Of a DNA stretch of 64,000 bases, positions 16,800-26,118 are shown in pieces. The notes beneath the pieces were generated by a model. It was not told the DNA's origin. It ran no database searches and worked only from the letters and a program-made list of their open reading frames with translations. The position numbers and the translations under genes were made by a program. Numbering within the stretch: the first letter of the stretch is position 1; every line of letters begins with the position of its first letter. Origin of the DNA: Pseudomonas taiwanensis (lineage in GTDB: Bacteria; Pseudomonadota; Gammaproteobacteria; Pseudomonadales; Pseudomonadaceae); contig NZ_QJRF01000049.1 of the NCBI RefSeq assembly GCF_013393345.1, forward strand, positions 62,001-126,000, given 5' to 3'.

Positions 16800-17714
16800 A
16801 TGGACAGGTTCCAGGAAATGAAGGTGCTGGTGGTGGTGGCCGAAGCGGGAAGCTTCGCGGCGGGTGCGAAGCAGTTGGGCCTGTCGCCGCCCAGCGTGAC
16901 CCGGGCCATCGCAGCGCTGGAGGCGCGGCTCGGCACGTTGCTGCTGGCGCGCAGTACCCGCAGCGTTCGGCTGACCGAGGCTGGCCGGCGTTATGTGGAG
17001 GATTGCCGGCGCATCCTGCTGGAGCTGGAGGAAGCGGAAGAACAGGCCTCCGGCAGCGCGCTGCGCCCGCGTGGCAATCTCACCGTGACCGCGCCCGTGG
17101 TCTTCGGCGAGCTGTACATGGTGCCGCTGATTGCCGACTACCTGGCCGCCTATGCCGATGTGACGATCAACGCGATGCTGGTGGATCGGGTGGTGAACAT
17201 GATCGACGAAGGCGTGGACGTCGCGCTGCGCATCGGCCAGCTCCCCGAGGGCGGGCTGACCTCATTGAAGGTCGGCGAGATTCGTCCCGTGGTCTGCGCC
17301 GCACCGGCCTTTCTCGATTCGTTTGGCAGACCGGAATCACCTGCCGATCTGCACGACGCGCCGGTGGTGATGTCCTCGGCCAGTTCACTACTGACCGACT
17401 GGCAATTCATCGGCTCGGAGGGGCCGTTCACTCTGCGCCCACAGGCGAGATTCGTGGTCAGCTCCGTCAACGCGGCGATTCATGCGGCGCGCAGAGGCTG
17501 GGGTTTTACACGGGTGCTCTCCTATCAGGTCGCCGAGGCCGTCGCGAAAGGCGAGCTGGAAATCGTCCTCGACCGCTACGGCATGCCGCCGTTGCCCATT
17601 CACCTGCTGCATCAGAGCAGCGCGCGCGTGTCCGCCACGGTCCGCACCTTCGTCGACCATTGCGCCGCGCGCCTGCGCAACGATCCGGCATTGCAGGCCG
17701 CCACCGCGGAGTAA
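16800..17714 (+). CDS. LysR family regulator (first of tandem pair)
   Basis: A 304-residue LysR regulator of the CrgA/AphB-like branch, starting MDRFQEMKVLVVVAEAGSFA. The helix-turn-helix is AKQLGLSPPSVTRAIAALEA and the effector domain shows VALRIGQLPEGGL and YLAAYADV. The frame upstream of 16800 belongs to a shadow in another frame. It shares the layout and many residues of the regulator at 17720 and ends 5 bases before that start; the two are probably cotranscribed. Likely targets are the epoxide hydrolase upstream or the GST/oxidoreductase genes downstream. Confidence 0.88.
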   Translation: MDRFQEMKVLVVVAEAGSFAAGAKQLGLSPPSVTRAIAALEARLGTLLLARSTRSVRLTEAGRRYVEDCRRILLELEEAEEQASGSALRPRGNLTVTAPVVFGELYMVPLIADYLAAYADVTINAMLVDRVVNMIDEGVDVALRIGQLPEGGLTSLKVGEIRPVVCAAPAFLDSFGRPESPADLHDAPVVMSSASSLLTDWQFIGSEGPFTLRPQARFVVSSVNAAIHAARRGWGFTRVLSYQVAEAVAKGELEIVLDRYGMPPLPIHLLHQSSARVSATVRTFVDHCAARLRNDPALQAATAE

Positions 17715-17719
17715 GTGCC

Positions 17720-18613
17720 TTGGGCCGTTACCGGGAAATGGAAGTGTTCGACGCCGTGGCGCAAACCGGCAGCCTTGCCGCCGGGGCGCGGCTGCTCGGC
17801 CTGTCCACGGCGACGGTGATGCGCATGGTCGCCGGCCTGGAGGCTCGCCTGCAGACCACATTGCTGATCCGCGGTCCGCGCGGCACCAGTCTGAGCGTCG
17901 CGGGAGAGGCCTTTGCCACGAGCAGCCGGCAGATTTTCCAGGAGATCGCCGAGGCGGATCGTTCGGCGGCCGGCCTGCACGCCTATCCGGCCGGGCAACT
18001 GACGATTTCGGTGCCCCTGCTGATGGCTCACCAGGTATTTGCGCCCATCGCCCTCGACTACCTGCGGGCCTTCCCCGACGTACGCCTGGTCGCCCGGGAC
18101 CACGAAGACGTGCCGCACCTGCTGGAAGACGGCATCGATGTCGCCCTGGTGGTCGGCCACCTCCCAGATTCCTCGGACTTCGCCGTGCCGGTGGGAACGG
18201 TGAAGACAGTCGTCTGCGCCGCGCCGGACTATCTGGCGCGCCACGGGCGGCCGCAGACGCCCGACGACCTCAAGACGCACCTGATCATTGCATCGGGCGC
18301 CCCGAGCGATTGGCGCTTCCTCCATCAAGGTGCGCCACGCTCGGTACGGCTGACACCGCGACTGACCTGCAGCACCCGCAGCGCGGCGATACGCGCCGCC
18401 GCCCTGGGCCTGGGGCTCGCGCGCTGCATGAGCTTCGAGGCGCACCAGGAATTGCAGAGCGGCACGCTCGAAATCCTGCTGGAGGACTTTGCCGCGCCCG
18501 GCCTGCCAGTCGGGCTGATCTATCGCGAAGGCCGCCGTGCTGCCGCGCGGGTCAGGACCTTTCTCGACTTCGCCGTGCCCCGCCTGCGCGCCCATCCGGC
18601 CCTGTGTGGCTGA
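17720..18613 (+). CDS. LysR family regulator (second of tandem pair)
   Basis: A 297-residue paralogue of the preceding regulator. The TTG at 17720 is chosen because GGAG at 17708-17711 is correctly spaced and the N-terminus then aligns (GRYREMEVFDAVAQTGSLA against DRFQEMKVLVVVAEAGSFA); ATG 17738 would remove part of helix one. Helix-turn-helix ARLLGLSTATVMRMVAGLEA and effector-domain VALVVGHLPDSSDF match the family. The 5-base spacing to the first regulator implies translational coupling and origin by tandem duplication followed by divergence. Confidence 0.85.
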   Translation: MGRYREMEVFDAVAQTGSLAAGARLLGLSTATVMRMVAGLEARLQTTLLIRGPRGTSLSVAGEAFATSSRQIFQEIAEADRSAAGLHAYPAGQLTISVPLLMAHQVFAPIALDYLRAFPDVRLVARDHEDVPHLLEDGIDVALVVGHLPDSSDFAVPVGTVKTVVCAAPDYLARHGRPQTPDDLKTHLIIASGAPSDWRFLHQGAPRSVRLTPRLTCSTRSAAIRAAALGLGLARCMSFEAHQELQSGTLEILLEDFAAPGLPVGLIYREGRRAAARVRTFLDFAVPRLRAHPALCG

Positions 18614-18769
18614 GTCTCACGGGCATTCTTTCGGATTCTGAAACGCTGGATTGTCCGGACCGGCGATTCTGCTAAAGCGTGTTCCGGCGCAGGATTCATC
18701 CGTCAGCGCGAGCACCCGATAGGGTCCGACTCGGCGCTGCCTTTCCCCGCCCGAATCGGAGTCGCTGCA

Positions 18770-19393
18770 ATGCCCCACCCCATCAAGCTCTTCCGCCACC
18801 CTCTGTCCGGCCACGCCCACCGCGTCGAGCTGCTGCTCTCGCTACTGGAAGTGCCCACTGAGCTGGTTTCCGTCGACCTCGCCAAGGGCGCCCATAAGCA
18901 GCCCGAGTTCCTCGCCCTCAATAGCTTCGGCCAGGTGCCGGTCATCGATGACAACGGCACCATCGTCAGCGACTCCAACGCCATCCTCGTCTACCTGGCG
19001 AAAAAGTACGGCAACCGCTGGCTGCCGGAAGACCCGATCGGCGCTGCCCGTGTGCAACGCTGGCTGTCGGTGGCCGCTGGCCAGGTCGCCTTCGGCCCGG
19101 CCGCCGCGCGACTGAATACCGTGTTCGGTGCCAAATTCAACACCGAGGAAGTCCTCACCCGCGCCCACACCCTGTTCCGGGTAATGGAGAGCGAGCTGGC
19201 CAAGTCGCCTTTCCTCGCCGGCGAGACGGCGACCATCGCCGATATCTCCAACTACACCTACATCGCACACGCGCCGGAGGGCAACGTGTCGCTGGCTGAC
19301 TACCCCAACCTGCGCGCCTGGCTGGCCCGCGTCGAAGCATTGCCTGGTTTCGTCCCGATGCAACGCACCGCAGCCGGCCTGCAAGCCGGCTGA
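18770..19393 (+). CDS. Glutathione S-transferase family protein
   Basis: A 207-residue GST. Thioredoxin-fold N-domain about 1-82 ([20 protein letters not shown], then [20 protein letters not shown], whose VPV and SDS are the glutathione-binding features) and an all-helical C-domain with the N-capping motif [18 protein letters not shown] at 18770 follows GGAG. It would conjugate glutathione to an electrophile or act as a thiol reductase. It lies 52 bases before the PNPOx-reductase fusion and is probably its operon partner. Confidence 0.9.
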   Translation: MPHPIKLFRHPLSGHAHRVELLLSLLEVPTELVSVDLAKGAHKQPEFLALNSFGQVPVIDDNGTIVSDSNAILVYLAKKYGNRWLPEDPIGAARVQRWLSVAAGQVAFGPAAARLNTVFGAKFNTEEVLTRAHTLFRVMESELAKSPFLAGETATIADISNYTYIAHAPEGNVSLADYPNLRAWLARVEALPGFVPMQRTAAGLQAG

Positions 19394-19445
19394 TACAGCC
19401 GCCCGCTGCCGGGAAATCCGGCAGCCTTCCCGCGAGGAGTCCGCC

Positions 19446-21506
19446 ATGGCCCATCTTCCCAAGCACCGCCCATCACCCTGGCACGCCGGCGAGAAGGCCA
19501 TCCAGGAACGCGTCGGCGTCTCCGAGCGCATGGACGAATTCGGCCAGCGGGTGATTCGCGACTACATGCCCGACCAGCACCGCGACTTCTATCACCAGCT
19601 GCCGTTCATGGTCGTCGGCGCGGTGGATGACCAGGGCCGCCCCTGGGCAACGCTGCTCGAAGGGCCGGAAGGCTTCGTCATCTCGCCCGATCCCCGGCGC
19701 CTGGAGGTATCGACCTCATTGGACCGCCAGGACCCGGCCCTCAGCGGCCTGAAAGTCGGCAGCGCTATCGGTATGCTGGGCATCGAACTGCACACGCGCC
19801 GGCGCAATCGCATCAACGGCATCCTGCAGCGGGCCGACGCGGGCCATCTGGAGATTGCCGTCGAACACTCCTTCGGCAATTGCCCGCAGTACATCCAGAA
19901 GCGCACCTATACCCGTGTCGAACAGCGCCCGGGTGAGCACAACGCGCGCAAGGACTTCGCGGCGCTGGACGAGACGCTGGTGGAGATGATCCGCAAGGCC
20001 GACACCTTTTTCGTCGCCAGCTACGTCGAGCACGAGGACGGGCAACACTCAGTGGATGTCTCCCATCGCGGCGGCCGGCCGGGCTTCGTCAAGGTCACGG
20101 GCAATCGACTGACCATTCCGGACTACGCCGGCAACCTGCACTTCAACACCCTCGGCAACCTTCTGGCCAACCCCGTTGCAGGCTTGCTCTTTGTCGACTT
20201 CGCCAGCGGCGACATGCTGCAGCTGTCCGGAACCACCGAACTGATCTTCGACAGCCCGCTGATTGCCGCCTTCGAGGGCGCCGAACGCCTCTGGACCTTC
20301 GAGGTGCGGCAGGCCGTGCTGCGGCCGAGTGCGCTGTCGATCCGTTGGGACTTCCAGGAATACGCGCCGACCAGCCTGATGACCGGCACCTGGGCCGAGA
20401 CAGACCAGAAGCTGCGCGAACGCGGACAGCGCCAGCAGTGGCAGGAATGGCAAGTGGTACGCCTGGAACAGGAGAGCCAGGACATTCGCTCCTTCTACCT
20501 GCAACCCGCAGATGGCGCGGCGGTGAACTTCACGCCTGGGCAACATCTACCGCTGCGCATCCACACGGGTTCCGGCGAGGAAGCGTTGGTTCGCACCTAC
20601 AGCCTCTCCAGCGCACCGTCGGACGGGCATCTGCGCATCAGCGTCAAGGTTCAGGGACGGGCCTCGCACCACCTGCACGAACAGCTCAAGGTCGGCGATC
20701 GATTGCAGGTACGTGCCCCCATGGGCAACTTCACCCTGGCCGGCGACACCGAGCGGCCCGTGGTGTTGATCGGCGCAGGCGTTGGCGTCACTCCCCTGCT
20801 GTCGATGCTGCGGGAGCTGGTGGCGCAGAACGAATCGCAGGGTCGCCAACGGCGCATCCATCTGTTCCAGTCCGCGCGGACCTTGCAGCAACTGCCCTTT
20901 CAACGGGAAATCGATGCACTGCGCCAGCGCTGCCCTGAGCTGCTGCATATACGCCGGGCGCTGAGCAATCCGGGCGAGGACACCGTTCTGGGCCGCGACC
21001 ATGAACTGACCGGCCGCATCGACATCGCGGAGATCAAGGCTCATCTGCCTCTGGATGACTACGACTTCTACCTGTGCGGCCCGGGGAGCTTCACCCAGGC
21101 CATCTACGACGGCCTGCGCGGCCTGAACATCGCCGATCGACGCATCCACGCCGAGACCTTCGGTCCCTCGACGCTGCAACGCCATGACGACACGCAGCCG
21201 CCAAAACCCGCCCAGCCGCCGGCAGCGACGTCACCGGTGCCGGTGTACTTCGCCGCCTCGGCCAAGGAAGCGCGCTGGAAACCGGACAGCGGCAGCCTGC
21301 TGGAACTGGCGGAAAGTCGTGGGCTGTCTCCCGACTTCAGCTGCCGTGGCGGCTCCTGCGGCACCTGCCGCACGCGGGTACTCAGTGGGCAGGTGCACTA
21401 CCCCCATCCGCCAGCGGAGATGCCAGACGAAGGCACGGCGCTCATCTGCTGCGCGGTGCCGGCGGAAGACGCAAGCGGTGTGCAGCCGCTGGTCCTGGAA
21501 ATCTGA
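19446..21506 (+). CDS. PNPOx-like / FAD reductase / 2Fe-2S ferredoxin fusion
   Basis: A 686-residue three-part protein. Residues about 40-320 are a pyridoxamine-phosphate-oxidase-like flavin-binding split barrel (QLPFMVVGAVDDQGRPWATL). Residues about 335-560 form a ferredoxin-NADP reductase module: FAD motif RTYSLSSAP at 383-391 and nucleotide motif GAGVGVTP at 443-450. The C-terminus is a plant-type ferredoxin with Cys633, Cys638, Cys641 and Cys668/669. Electrons would flow NAD(P)H to FAD to 2Fe-2S, with the N-terminal domain as possible flavin or substrate site. ATG follows GAGGAG. Acceptor and substrate are unknown. Confidence 0.88.
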   Translation: MAHLPKHRPSPWHAGEKAIQERVGVSERMDEFGQRVIRDYMPDQHRDFYHQLPFMVVGAVDDQGRPWATLLEGPEGFVISPDPRRLEVSTSLDRQDPALSGLKVGSAIGMLGIELHTRRRNRINGILQRADAGHLEIAVEHSFGNCPQYIQKRTYTRVEQRPGEHNARKDFAALDETLVEMIRKADTFFVASYVEHEDGQHSVDVSHRGGRPGFVKVTGNRLTIPDYAGNLHFNTLGNLLANPVAGLLFVDFASGDMLQLSGTTELIFDSPLIAAFEGAERLWTFEVRQAVLRPSALSIRWDFQEYAPTSLMTGTWAETDQKLRERGQRQQWQEWQVVRLEQESQDIRSFYLQPADGAAVNFTPGQHLPLRIHTGSGEEALVRTYSLSSAPSDGHLRISVKVQGRASHHLHEQLKVGDRLQVRAPMGNFTLAGDTERPVVLIGAGVGVTPLLSMLRELVAQNESQGRQRRIHLFQSARTLQQLPFQREIDALRQRCPELLHIRRALSNPGEDTVLGRDHELTGRIDIAEIKAHLPLDDYDFYLCGPGSFTQAIYDGLRGLNIADRRIHAETFGPSTLQRHDDTQPPKPAQPPAATSPVPVYFAASAKEARWKPDSGSLLELAESRGLSPDFSCRGGSCGTCRTRVLSGQVHYPHPPAEMPDEGTALICCAVPAEDASGVQPLVLEI

Positions 21507-21736
21507 GGAGCAGCGCCGGCATCAGGCACTGCGCTGGAGATTCAACTCCGTGCAGCCTGCGAAAGTCTGGAAGAGGCGGCGGCTGTGGCCTTCGGAGGAG
21601 CCGTTCCCTGCGGCACACCAGCCTGGAAGGGATCGGCAGAGACAAGGAATGTTATGCGCCACGTCTGAATATTGGTTACCACGCTACTTGGGGCCCACAC
21701 TTCACCACCGTCATCAATCTCCAAGGAAAGACCACC

Positions 21737-22078
21737 ATGGCCAAGTACCTGATCTCCTTTCCCAGTGCAGCGATGGTCGTGCCCGAGGACGAGTGGGAGG
21801 CGGTGGGCCGCGACGCGCACGCCGTGATCGAGGAGGCGAAGGCCGCTGGCGTTTACGTCTTCGCTGGCGGCATCGACGAAGCTGTGCCGCCCGTGCTCGT
21901 CTCGGCCGACGGGTCGGTAGCCGAGGGCGGATACCCGTGGGCACCCCCGCTTGACGGCGGCTTCACCGTACTCGAACTGCCCTCGCGCGAGGAGGCCGTC
22001 GCGTGGGCCGCGCGCATTGCTAAGGCCTGCCGGTGCGAGCAAGAGCTACGCGCCTTCGGGTTAGACCCGCGGGCCTGA
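21737..22078 (+). CDS. YCII-related protein
   Basis: A 113-residue dimeric alpha-beta barrel protein of the YCII/DGPF family (MAKYLISFPSAAMVVPEDEW, then GGYPWAPPLDGGFTVLELPS and EEAVAWAARIAKACR). Members include small dehydrochlorinase-like and anthranilate-type enzymes, but most have no known reaction. ATG at 21737 follows AAGGAA. It lies 230 bases after the ferredoxin fusion, possibly with its own promoter. Confidence 0.75.
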   Translation: MAKYLISFPSAAMVVPEDEWEAVGRDAHAVIEEAKAAGVYVFAGGIDEAVPPVLVSADGSVAEGGYPWAPPLDGGFTVLELPSREEAVAWAARIAKACRCEQELRAFGLDPRA

Positions 22079-22721
22079 AACGGCGTAGAAAGTGCAGCCT
22101 GACAATGCGGTCTGGCCGTAGCTCTTCGCCGCCGGAACCACCAGTTTCAGGGTCGCGCAGGCAAGCACCCCGGCGCCCTGAATCAACCCTGTGTACGCTG
22201 GTCGATTCAGGCAGGCCAAGTAATGCAGTACATATCCTCCAGACCTAACAGCCATTGCCCTTGGGTCGCATCGGTCTATAAAAATCGTTCTGAAACAATA
22301 AGTTGCACAGCTCAGGAAAGTTTGTTGATCTAAACTGAGAATTGAAATCTTTTGCAACACACTCCAGCCTCCAACCTGTGCGCGACTGGCTGAAAGACAC
22401 CGTGGTTCACCAGGGAAGGGAGCCGCACCTGATGTCCTGGCCTGAGCGACGACGGAGCCGATCATGAGCAGAGGAGCACGCGCGCGCACGGCTGCGCCAC
22501 CACTGAACGCCACCCTCTCGCTGCGAAGCTGCGCCCTTCCTCCTCCGCTCGAATACGACCGCGTACCCAACATCATCCACGCACGGCCACCTACGCAGCT
22601 TCGTGCTGAAAAGCGAAAGCAAGTCAGCGGCGTTTGGCTGTAGGTCCTCTTCCCGTACCTCGCAGCCAAGCTCCTGGTACGTCTACGAAGCTGGCGCTCC
22701 GCCACGACAGGAAGCGCAACG
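22079..22721. other. Gene-free stretch upstream of multicopper oxidase
   Basis: About 640 bases lacking a supported gene. A long open frame on the minus strand (22061-22975) overlaps the start of the oxidase and has no family signature or ribosome site, so I discount it. The AT-richer part near 22250-22350 (AAAAATCGTTCTGAAACAAT) is the likeliest place for a promoter. No copper-regulator dyad of the CueR kind was seen. Confidence 0.5.
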
Positions 22722-22766
22722 ATGCAGTCAGCGAAATGCAAGCAGCCTTCCGAGGGAGGGACAGCC

Positions 22767-24566
22767 GTGAAAAACGCAGACTCGAAACGCCGAAAAAAAC
22801 ATTTGCCGCCCACGGCGAAGCCACACGCTGACGACGGCCGACGCGACTTCCTCAAGCTCGGTGCCGCTGCATTGCTGTCGCCGCTGCTGCTGCGATCGAG
22901 CAGGAGCAGTGCGTCAAGCGCGCCTGTGTTTCCGCCCAGCCCGCCCACTACCCCCTGGCTGTCTACCTTGCCCAATCAAATCACACCACTGCAGGCCGTC
23001 GCGACACTGACCCCGAGCCCCACGGTGGTGGCCAATACCGCGGGTGGCGAAGCCGGACGCGCGCCCCACCAGCGCTACGCCGAACTCACGGGCGTGCTCG
23101 GTGCGCCGCTGCTGTATGAACTCAAGGCCAAGGAACGTCCCGACTGGGTGTTCCACCCGGCCTATCCGCCGCAACGCATCTGGGGCTACGAAGGCAACAC
23201 GCCGGGCGCGGTCACCCCCGGTCCGGTCATCTATGCCCGCTATGGCAAGCCGGTCATCGTGCGCTTTCGCAACCAGCTGCCACTGAATCATGTTGGCTTC
23301 GGCACACCGGAAATATCGACCCACCTGCACAATGCCCACACGGGATCGGAAAGCGACGGCTTCCCCGGTGATTACTACAGCGCGAACAAGGCAGGACCGA
23401 CCCTGACTTCGCCCGGCGCCTTCAAGGACCACTTCTATCCCAACATCTACGCCGGCTACGACCAGCTGCAAAACCATATCGGTGATTCGCGCGAAGGCCT
23501 GGGCACGCTGTTCTACCATGACCACACCCTGGACTTCACCGCGCCCAACCTGGTGCGCGGGCTGTTCGGTTTCTACCTCCTGTTCGACGACGTCGACTCG
23601 GGCAACGAGCGCGATCCGAGCCCGAGCGCGCTGAGGTTGCCCAGCTTTCCCTACGACTATCAGCTGGACTTTTCGGACCGGCGTTTCGACGCCAACGGCA
23701 TCCTGTTCTACGACCAGGTCAACCCCGAGGGGGTGCTGGGCGACAAGGTCGTGGTGAACGGACTCATCGAGCCGGTCCTGAAGGTGGCGGCGCGGAAATA
23801 TCGCCTGCGCTTCCTCAACACCGGACCAAGCCGCTTCTACGCCATCTATCTGATGACCGCCGGCGGCGTGACGCAACGGTTCACGTTCATCGCCAACGAC
23901 GGCAACCTGCTGCCCGCACCGCTGCTGAACCAGACCAGTATCCAGATGGGCGTTGCCGAACGCATGGACATAGTCGTCGACTTCTCCAAATACCCGATAG
24001 GCACCGTGCTCTACCTGGTCAACAAGATGCGCCAGGAAGACACCCGTGAAGGCAAGGACATCAAGGAGCCGGGCACCCGCGTGCTGAAAATCATCGTCGA
24101 TCGCGTCCCGCCCGAGCAGGACCTGAGCCAGGTGCCTGCCGTGCTGCGCCCGCTGCCACCGATCACTGCTGCGGAAATCGCCGCCGCACCGGTGCGGCGC
24201 TGGGTATTCGCGCGCAACAGCGGCATCTGGACGATCAATGGTCAGATCGTCAACGTCCGAGTTCCGCGCGCCTTGATCCCCCAAGGCCGCGCCGAGATCT
24301 GGGAGCTGGTGAACCCCGAGGATGGCTGGACCCACCCGATCCATATCCACTTCGAAGAGGGGCAGATCATCGGCAAGATCGTCAACGGCGTGAGCGTGCC
24401 AGTGCCCGCGCAACAACGAGGTCGGAAAGACGTCTACGTGATCGAAGCGTTCACCACCTTGCGAGTGTTCCTGCGCTTCCGTGACTTCAAAGGCAAGTAC
24501 GTCATGCACTGCCACAACCTGATCCACGAGGATCACGCGATGATGCTGAGGTGGGACATCGTCTGA
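22767..24566 (+). CDS. Tat-exported multicopper oxidase (copy A)
   Basis: A CotA/bilirubin-oxidase-like three-cupredoxin oxidase, 599 residues from GTG 22767 (GAGGGAGGG, spacing 6); ATG 22722, also with a good ribosome site, would add 15 residues. A twin-arginine signal (GRRDFLKLGAAALL, residues 24-37) directs folded, copper-loaded export. Copper motifs are complete: HLH at 186-188, HDH at 251-253, HPIHIH at 523-528, and HCHNLIHEDHAM at 581-592 with the type-1 Cys582 and axial Met592. It oxidises a phenol, metal or similar donor with O2 in the periplasm. An SCO chaperone follows after 39 bases; a second pair lies at 44.8-47.4 kb. Confidence 0.92.
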   Translation: MKNADSKRRKKHLPPTAKPHADDGRRDFLKLGAAALLSPLLLRSSRSSASSAPVFPPSPPTTPWLSTLPNQITPLQAVATLTPSPTVVANTAGGEAGRAPHQRYAELTGVLGAPLLYELKAKERPDWVFHPAYPPQRIWGYEGNTPGAVTPGPVIYARYGKPVIVRFRNQLPLNHVGFGTPEISTHLHNAHTGSESDGFPGDYYSANKAGPTLTSPGAFKDHFYPNIYAGYDQLQNHIGDSREGLGTLFYHDHTLDFTAPNLVRGLFGFYLLFDDVDSGNERDPSPSALRLPSFPYDYQLDFSDRRFDANGILFYDQVNPEGVLGDKVVVNGLIEPVLKVAARKYRLRFLNTGPSRFYAIYLMTAGGVTQRFTFIANDGNLLPAPLLNQTSIQMGVAERMDIVVDFSKYPIGTVLYLVNKMRQEDTREGKDIKEPGTRVLKIIVDRVPPEQDLSQVPAVLRPLPPITAAEIAAAPVRRWVFARNSGIWTINGQIVNVRVPRALIPQGRAEIWELVNPEDGWTHPIHIHFEEGQIIGKIVNGVSVPVPAQQRGRKDVYVIEAFTTLRVFLRFRDFKGKYVMHCHNLIHEDHAMMLRWDIV

Positions 24567-24605
24567 GTGGCGCGGCAATTGGACATTTAGGGCGGAGGGT
24601 TGCAT

Positions 24606-25223
24606 ATGAACACGCGCAGAAATCTGGTGGCTGGCATGGGCGTCGCCGCGCTCGGATTGGTCGCCCTGCCCGGTATCACCGTCGAGCGGCCGCGCCCGAC
24701 CAGGGACGCCGACGACGGCAGCTACTTCCCGAATGCGCGACTTCTGACTCACGAGGGCAAGGAGGTCAGGTTCTACGACGACCTCATCCGTGGAAAGGTG
24801 GTCGCGATCAACATGATGTACGTGTCCTGCACTGGGCGTTGTCCGATTGCAACGGCGAACCTGTTGCGCGTACAGAAAATGCTCGGCGAACGCGCAGGCC
24901 GCGACGTGTTCATGTACTCGATCACCTTGCAGCCCGCACTGGATACGCCGCAGCAGCTGAAGGGTTTCGTCGACAGGCACCACGTCGGGCCCGGCTGGCT
25001 GTTCCTGACCGGCGCGCCGGATGACATCGAGCAGTTGCGCTTCAGCCTCGGTTTCTACGATGTGAACCCGGAGGTGGACGGCAACCTGGCGAACCACTCG
25101 GGCATGGTGCGCATCGGCAATGACGTCTACCAGCGCTGGACCCTGGCACCGGCGCTGGCGGAGCCGGAACAGATCCTGGCGACGATCAACCATGTGGACA
25201 GCCGTGCCGTGCACACGGCGTAG
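24606..25223 (+). CDS. SCO1/SenC-family copper chaperone (copy A)
   Basis: A 205-residue thioredoxin-fold SCO protein. Start ATG 24606 lies 8 bases after GGAGGG. The N-terminus has a twin-arginine-like signal (NTRRNLVAGMGVAALGL). Copper ligands are present: Cys75 and Cys79 in CTGRCP and His164 in ANHSGMV. SCO proteins load Cu into cytochrome oxidase CuA; here the tight linkage to a multicopper oxidase, with no cytochrome oxidase genes nearby, suggests it metallates or reduces that oxidase. It aligns over its full length with the protein at 44825-45442. Confidence 0.9.
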   Translation: MNTRRNLVAGMGVAALGLVALPGITVERPRPTRDADDGSYFPNARLLTHEGKEVRFYDDLIRGKVVAINMMYVSCTGRCPIATANLLRVQKMLGERAGRDVFMYSITLQPALDTPQQLKGFVDRHHVGPGWLFLTGAPDDIEQLRFSLGFYDVNPEVDGNLANHSGMVRIGNDVYQRWTLAPALAEPEQILATINHVDSRAVHTA

Positions 25224-25240
25224 GGTGGAATGACACTGTC

Positions 25241-25264
25241 AGCGGCAGCGGCAGCGGCAGCGGC
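25241..25264. repeat. Hexanucleotide tandem repeat (AGCGGC)x4
   Basis: Four perfect AGCGGC units starting 17 bases after the SCO stop codon. Non-coding in any supported gene; could vary by slippage. Confidence 0.8.
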
Positions 25265-25502
25265 GCGAAGCGACGAGGGCATAGCTGAAGCGCAGTGAAC
25301 GACCGATTTGGCTGCTATCGATCATGGAAGACAAGTACAACAGTCCGATCTGGGTCGGAAGCAGCCATCCTCGCGTGGCTCTTACGTGAAGGTAGGCGAG
25401 GGAAGCTTTGCTTCTAACGTATCCCTTTCTAGTCTTACAGGCAGGCTCATTCGTGCAGTCGATTCGCCCGGCTCGACGGATCGACGTCGCGAGAAGATCA
25501 GT

Positions 25503-26072
25503 ATGGGAACCATCGTCGATTACGTGGTGTATGTAGTGGCGCCTCAGGAGAGTTGGTTTTCGGAGGCGGGTACTCTGCTGTCCGCTGTTGCTGCCCTTGC
25601 ATCGGTCATAATCGCCACCCTCGCCTTGCGATTCAGCCATAAGCAAATAAAGCTGCACGAACGGCACAATCGTTTGATGGCTACCCCACACCTATCGCCT
25701 TGGAACCGTACTGATCCCACGACTAGAACTTACTTCTACACGATAGAAAACAACGGTCTGGGTCCAGCGATTGTTCGTGAGGTCAAGCTTTGGATAGATG
25801 GTGAATTACTCGAGGGCGAAGGGCCTGACTTGATTATTGCGGCCGGCAGAAAAATGCTCGGAGATATACCTTATGAACAGAGCGCCGAGCTATTTGTCGT
25901 CGGTGAGTTCATTCCGCCCGGAAAGAAGTTCAGCGTTTCCACCGTTGTGTTGCATGGCCAGGATCCGCAACCGATCATGGCGATGTCAAAAGTTCGCGCA
26001 AGGATGCTTGTCCGCTACGAAAGTATTCTTGGCGACTCGTATGTCTACGACTCTGACAAATGGCGAGAGTAG
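25503..26072 (+). CDS. Membrane-anchored protein of unknown function
   Basis: A 189-residue protein from ATG 25503 (GAGAAG 7-8 bases upstream); the frame is open further upstream but lacks a ribosome site. It has an N-terminal membrane span (about 24-43, GTLLSAVAALASVIIATLAL), a short basic linker (RFSHKQIKLHERHNRL) and a soluble domain of about 130 residues rich in beta-strand pattern (FYTIENNGLGPAIVREVKLW). This N-in anchor plus beta-rich domain resembles uncharacterised bacterial proteins. AT content is higher than in neighbours, suggesting acquisition. No function can be assigned. Confidence 0.7.
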   Translation: MGTIVDYVVYVVAPQESWFSEAGTLLSAVAALASVIIATLALRFSHKQIKLHERHNRLMATPHLSPWNRTDPTTRTYFYTIENNGLGPAIVREVKLWIDGELLEGEGPDLIIAAGRKMLGDIPYEQSAELFVVGEFIPPGKKFSVSTVVLHGQDPQPIMAMSKVRARMLVRYESILGDSYVYDSDKWRE

Positions 26073-26118
26073 AGGACACTGATGGCCTCAACCTGCAGCA
26101 CGACAGGAGCATTGAGCC

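Noticed and set aside
16793-17714. First part of a long frame that ends at 18613
   Set aside because: Before 17720 it is out of frame with the LysR gene at 16800; only the part from TTG 17720 is a real gene. There is no evidence of a fused double regulator.
22061-22975. 304-codon open frame on the minus strand
   Set aside because: It overlaps the start of the well-supported multicopper oxidase and the end of the YCII gene, shows no family signature, and its composition is that of a frame opened by high GC.
22914-25214. 766-codon open frame opposite the oxidase and SCO genes
   Set aside because: Exact antisense shadow of two genes with intact copper motifs; no ribosome site and no recognisable domain.
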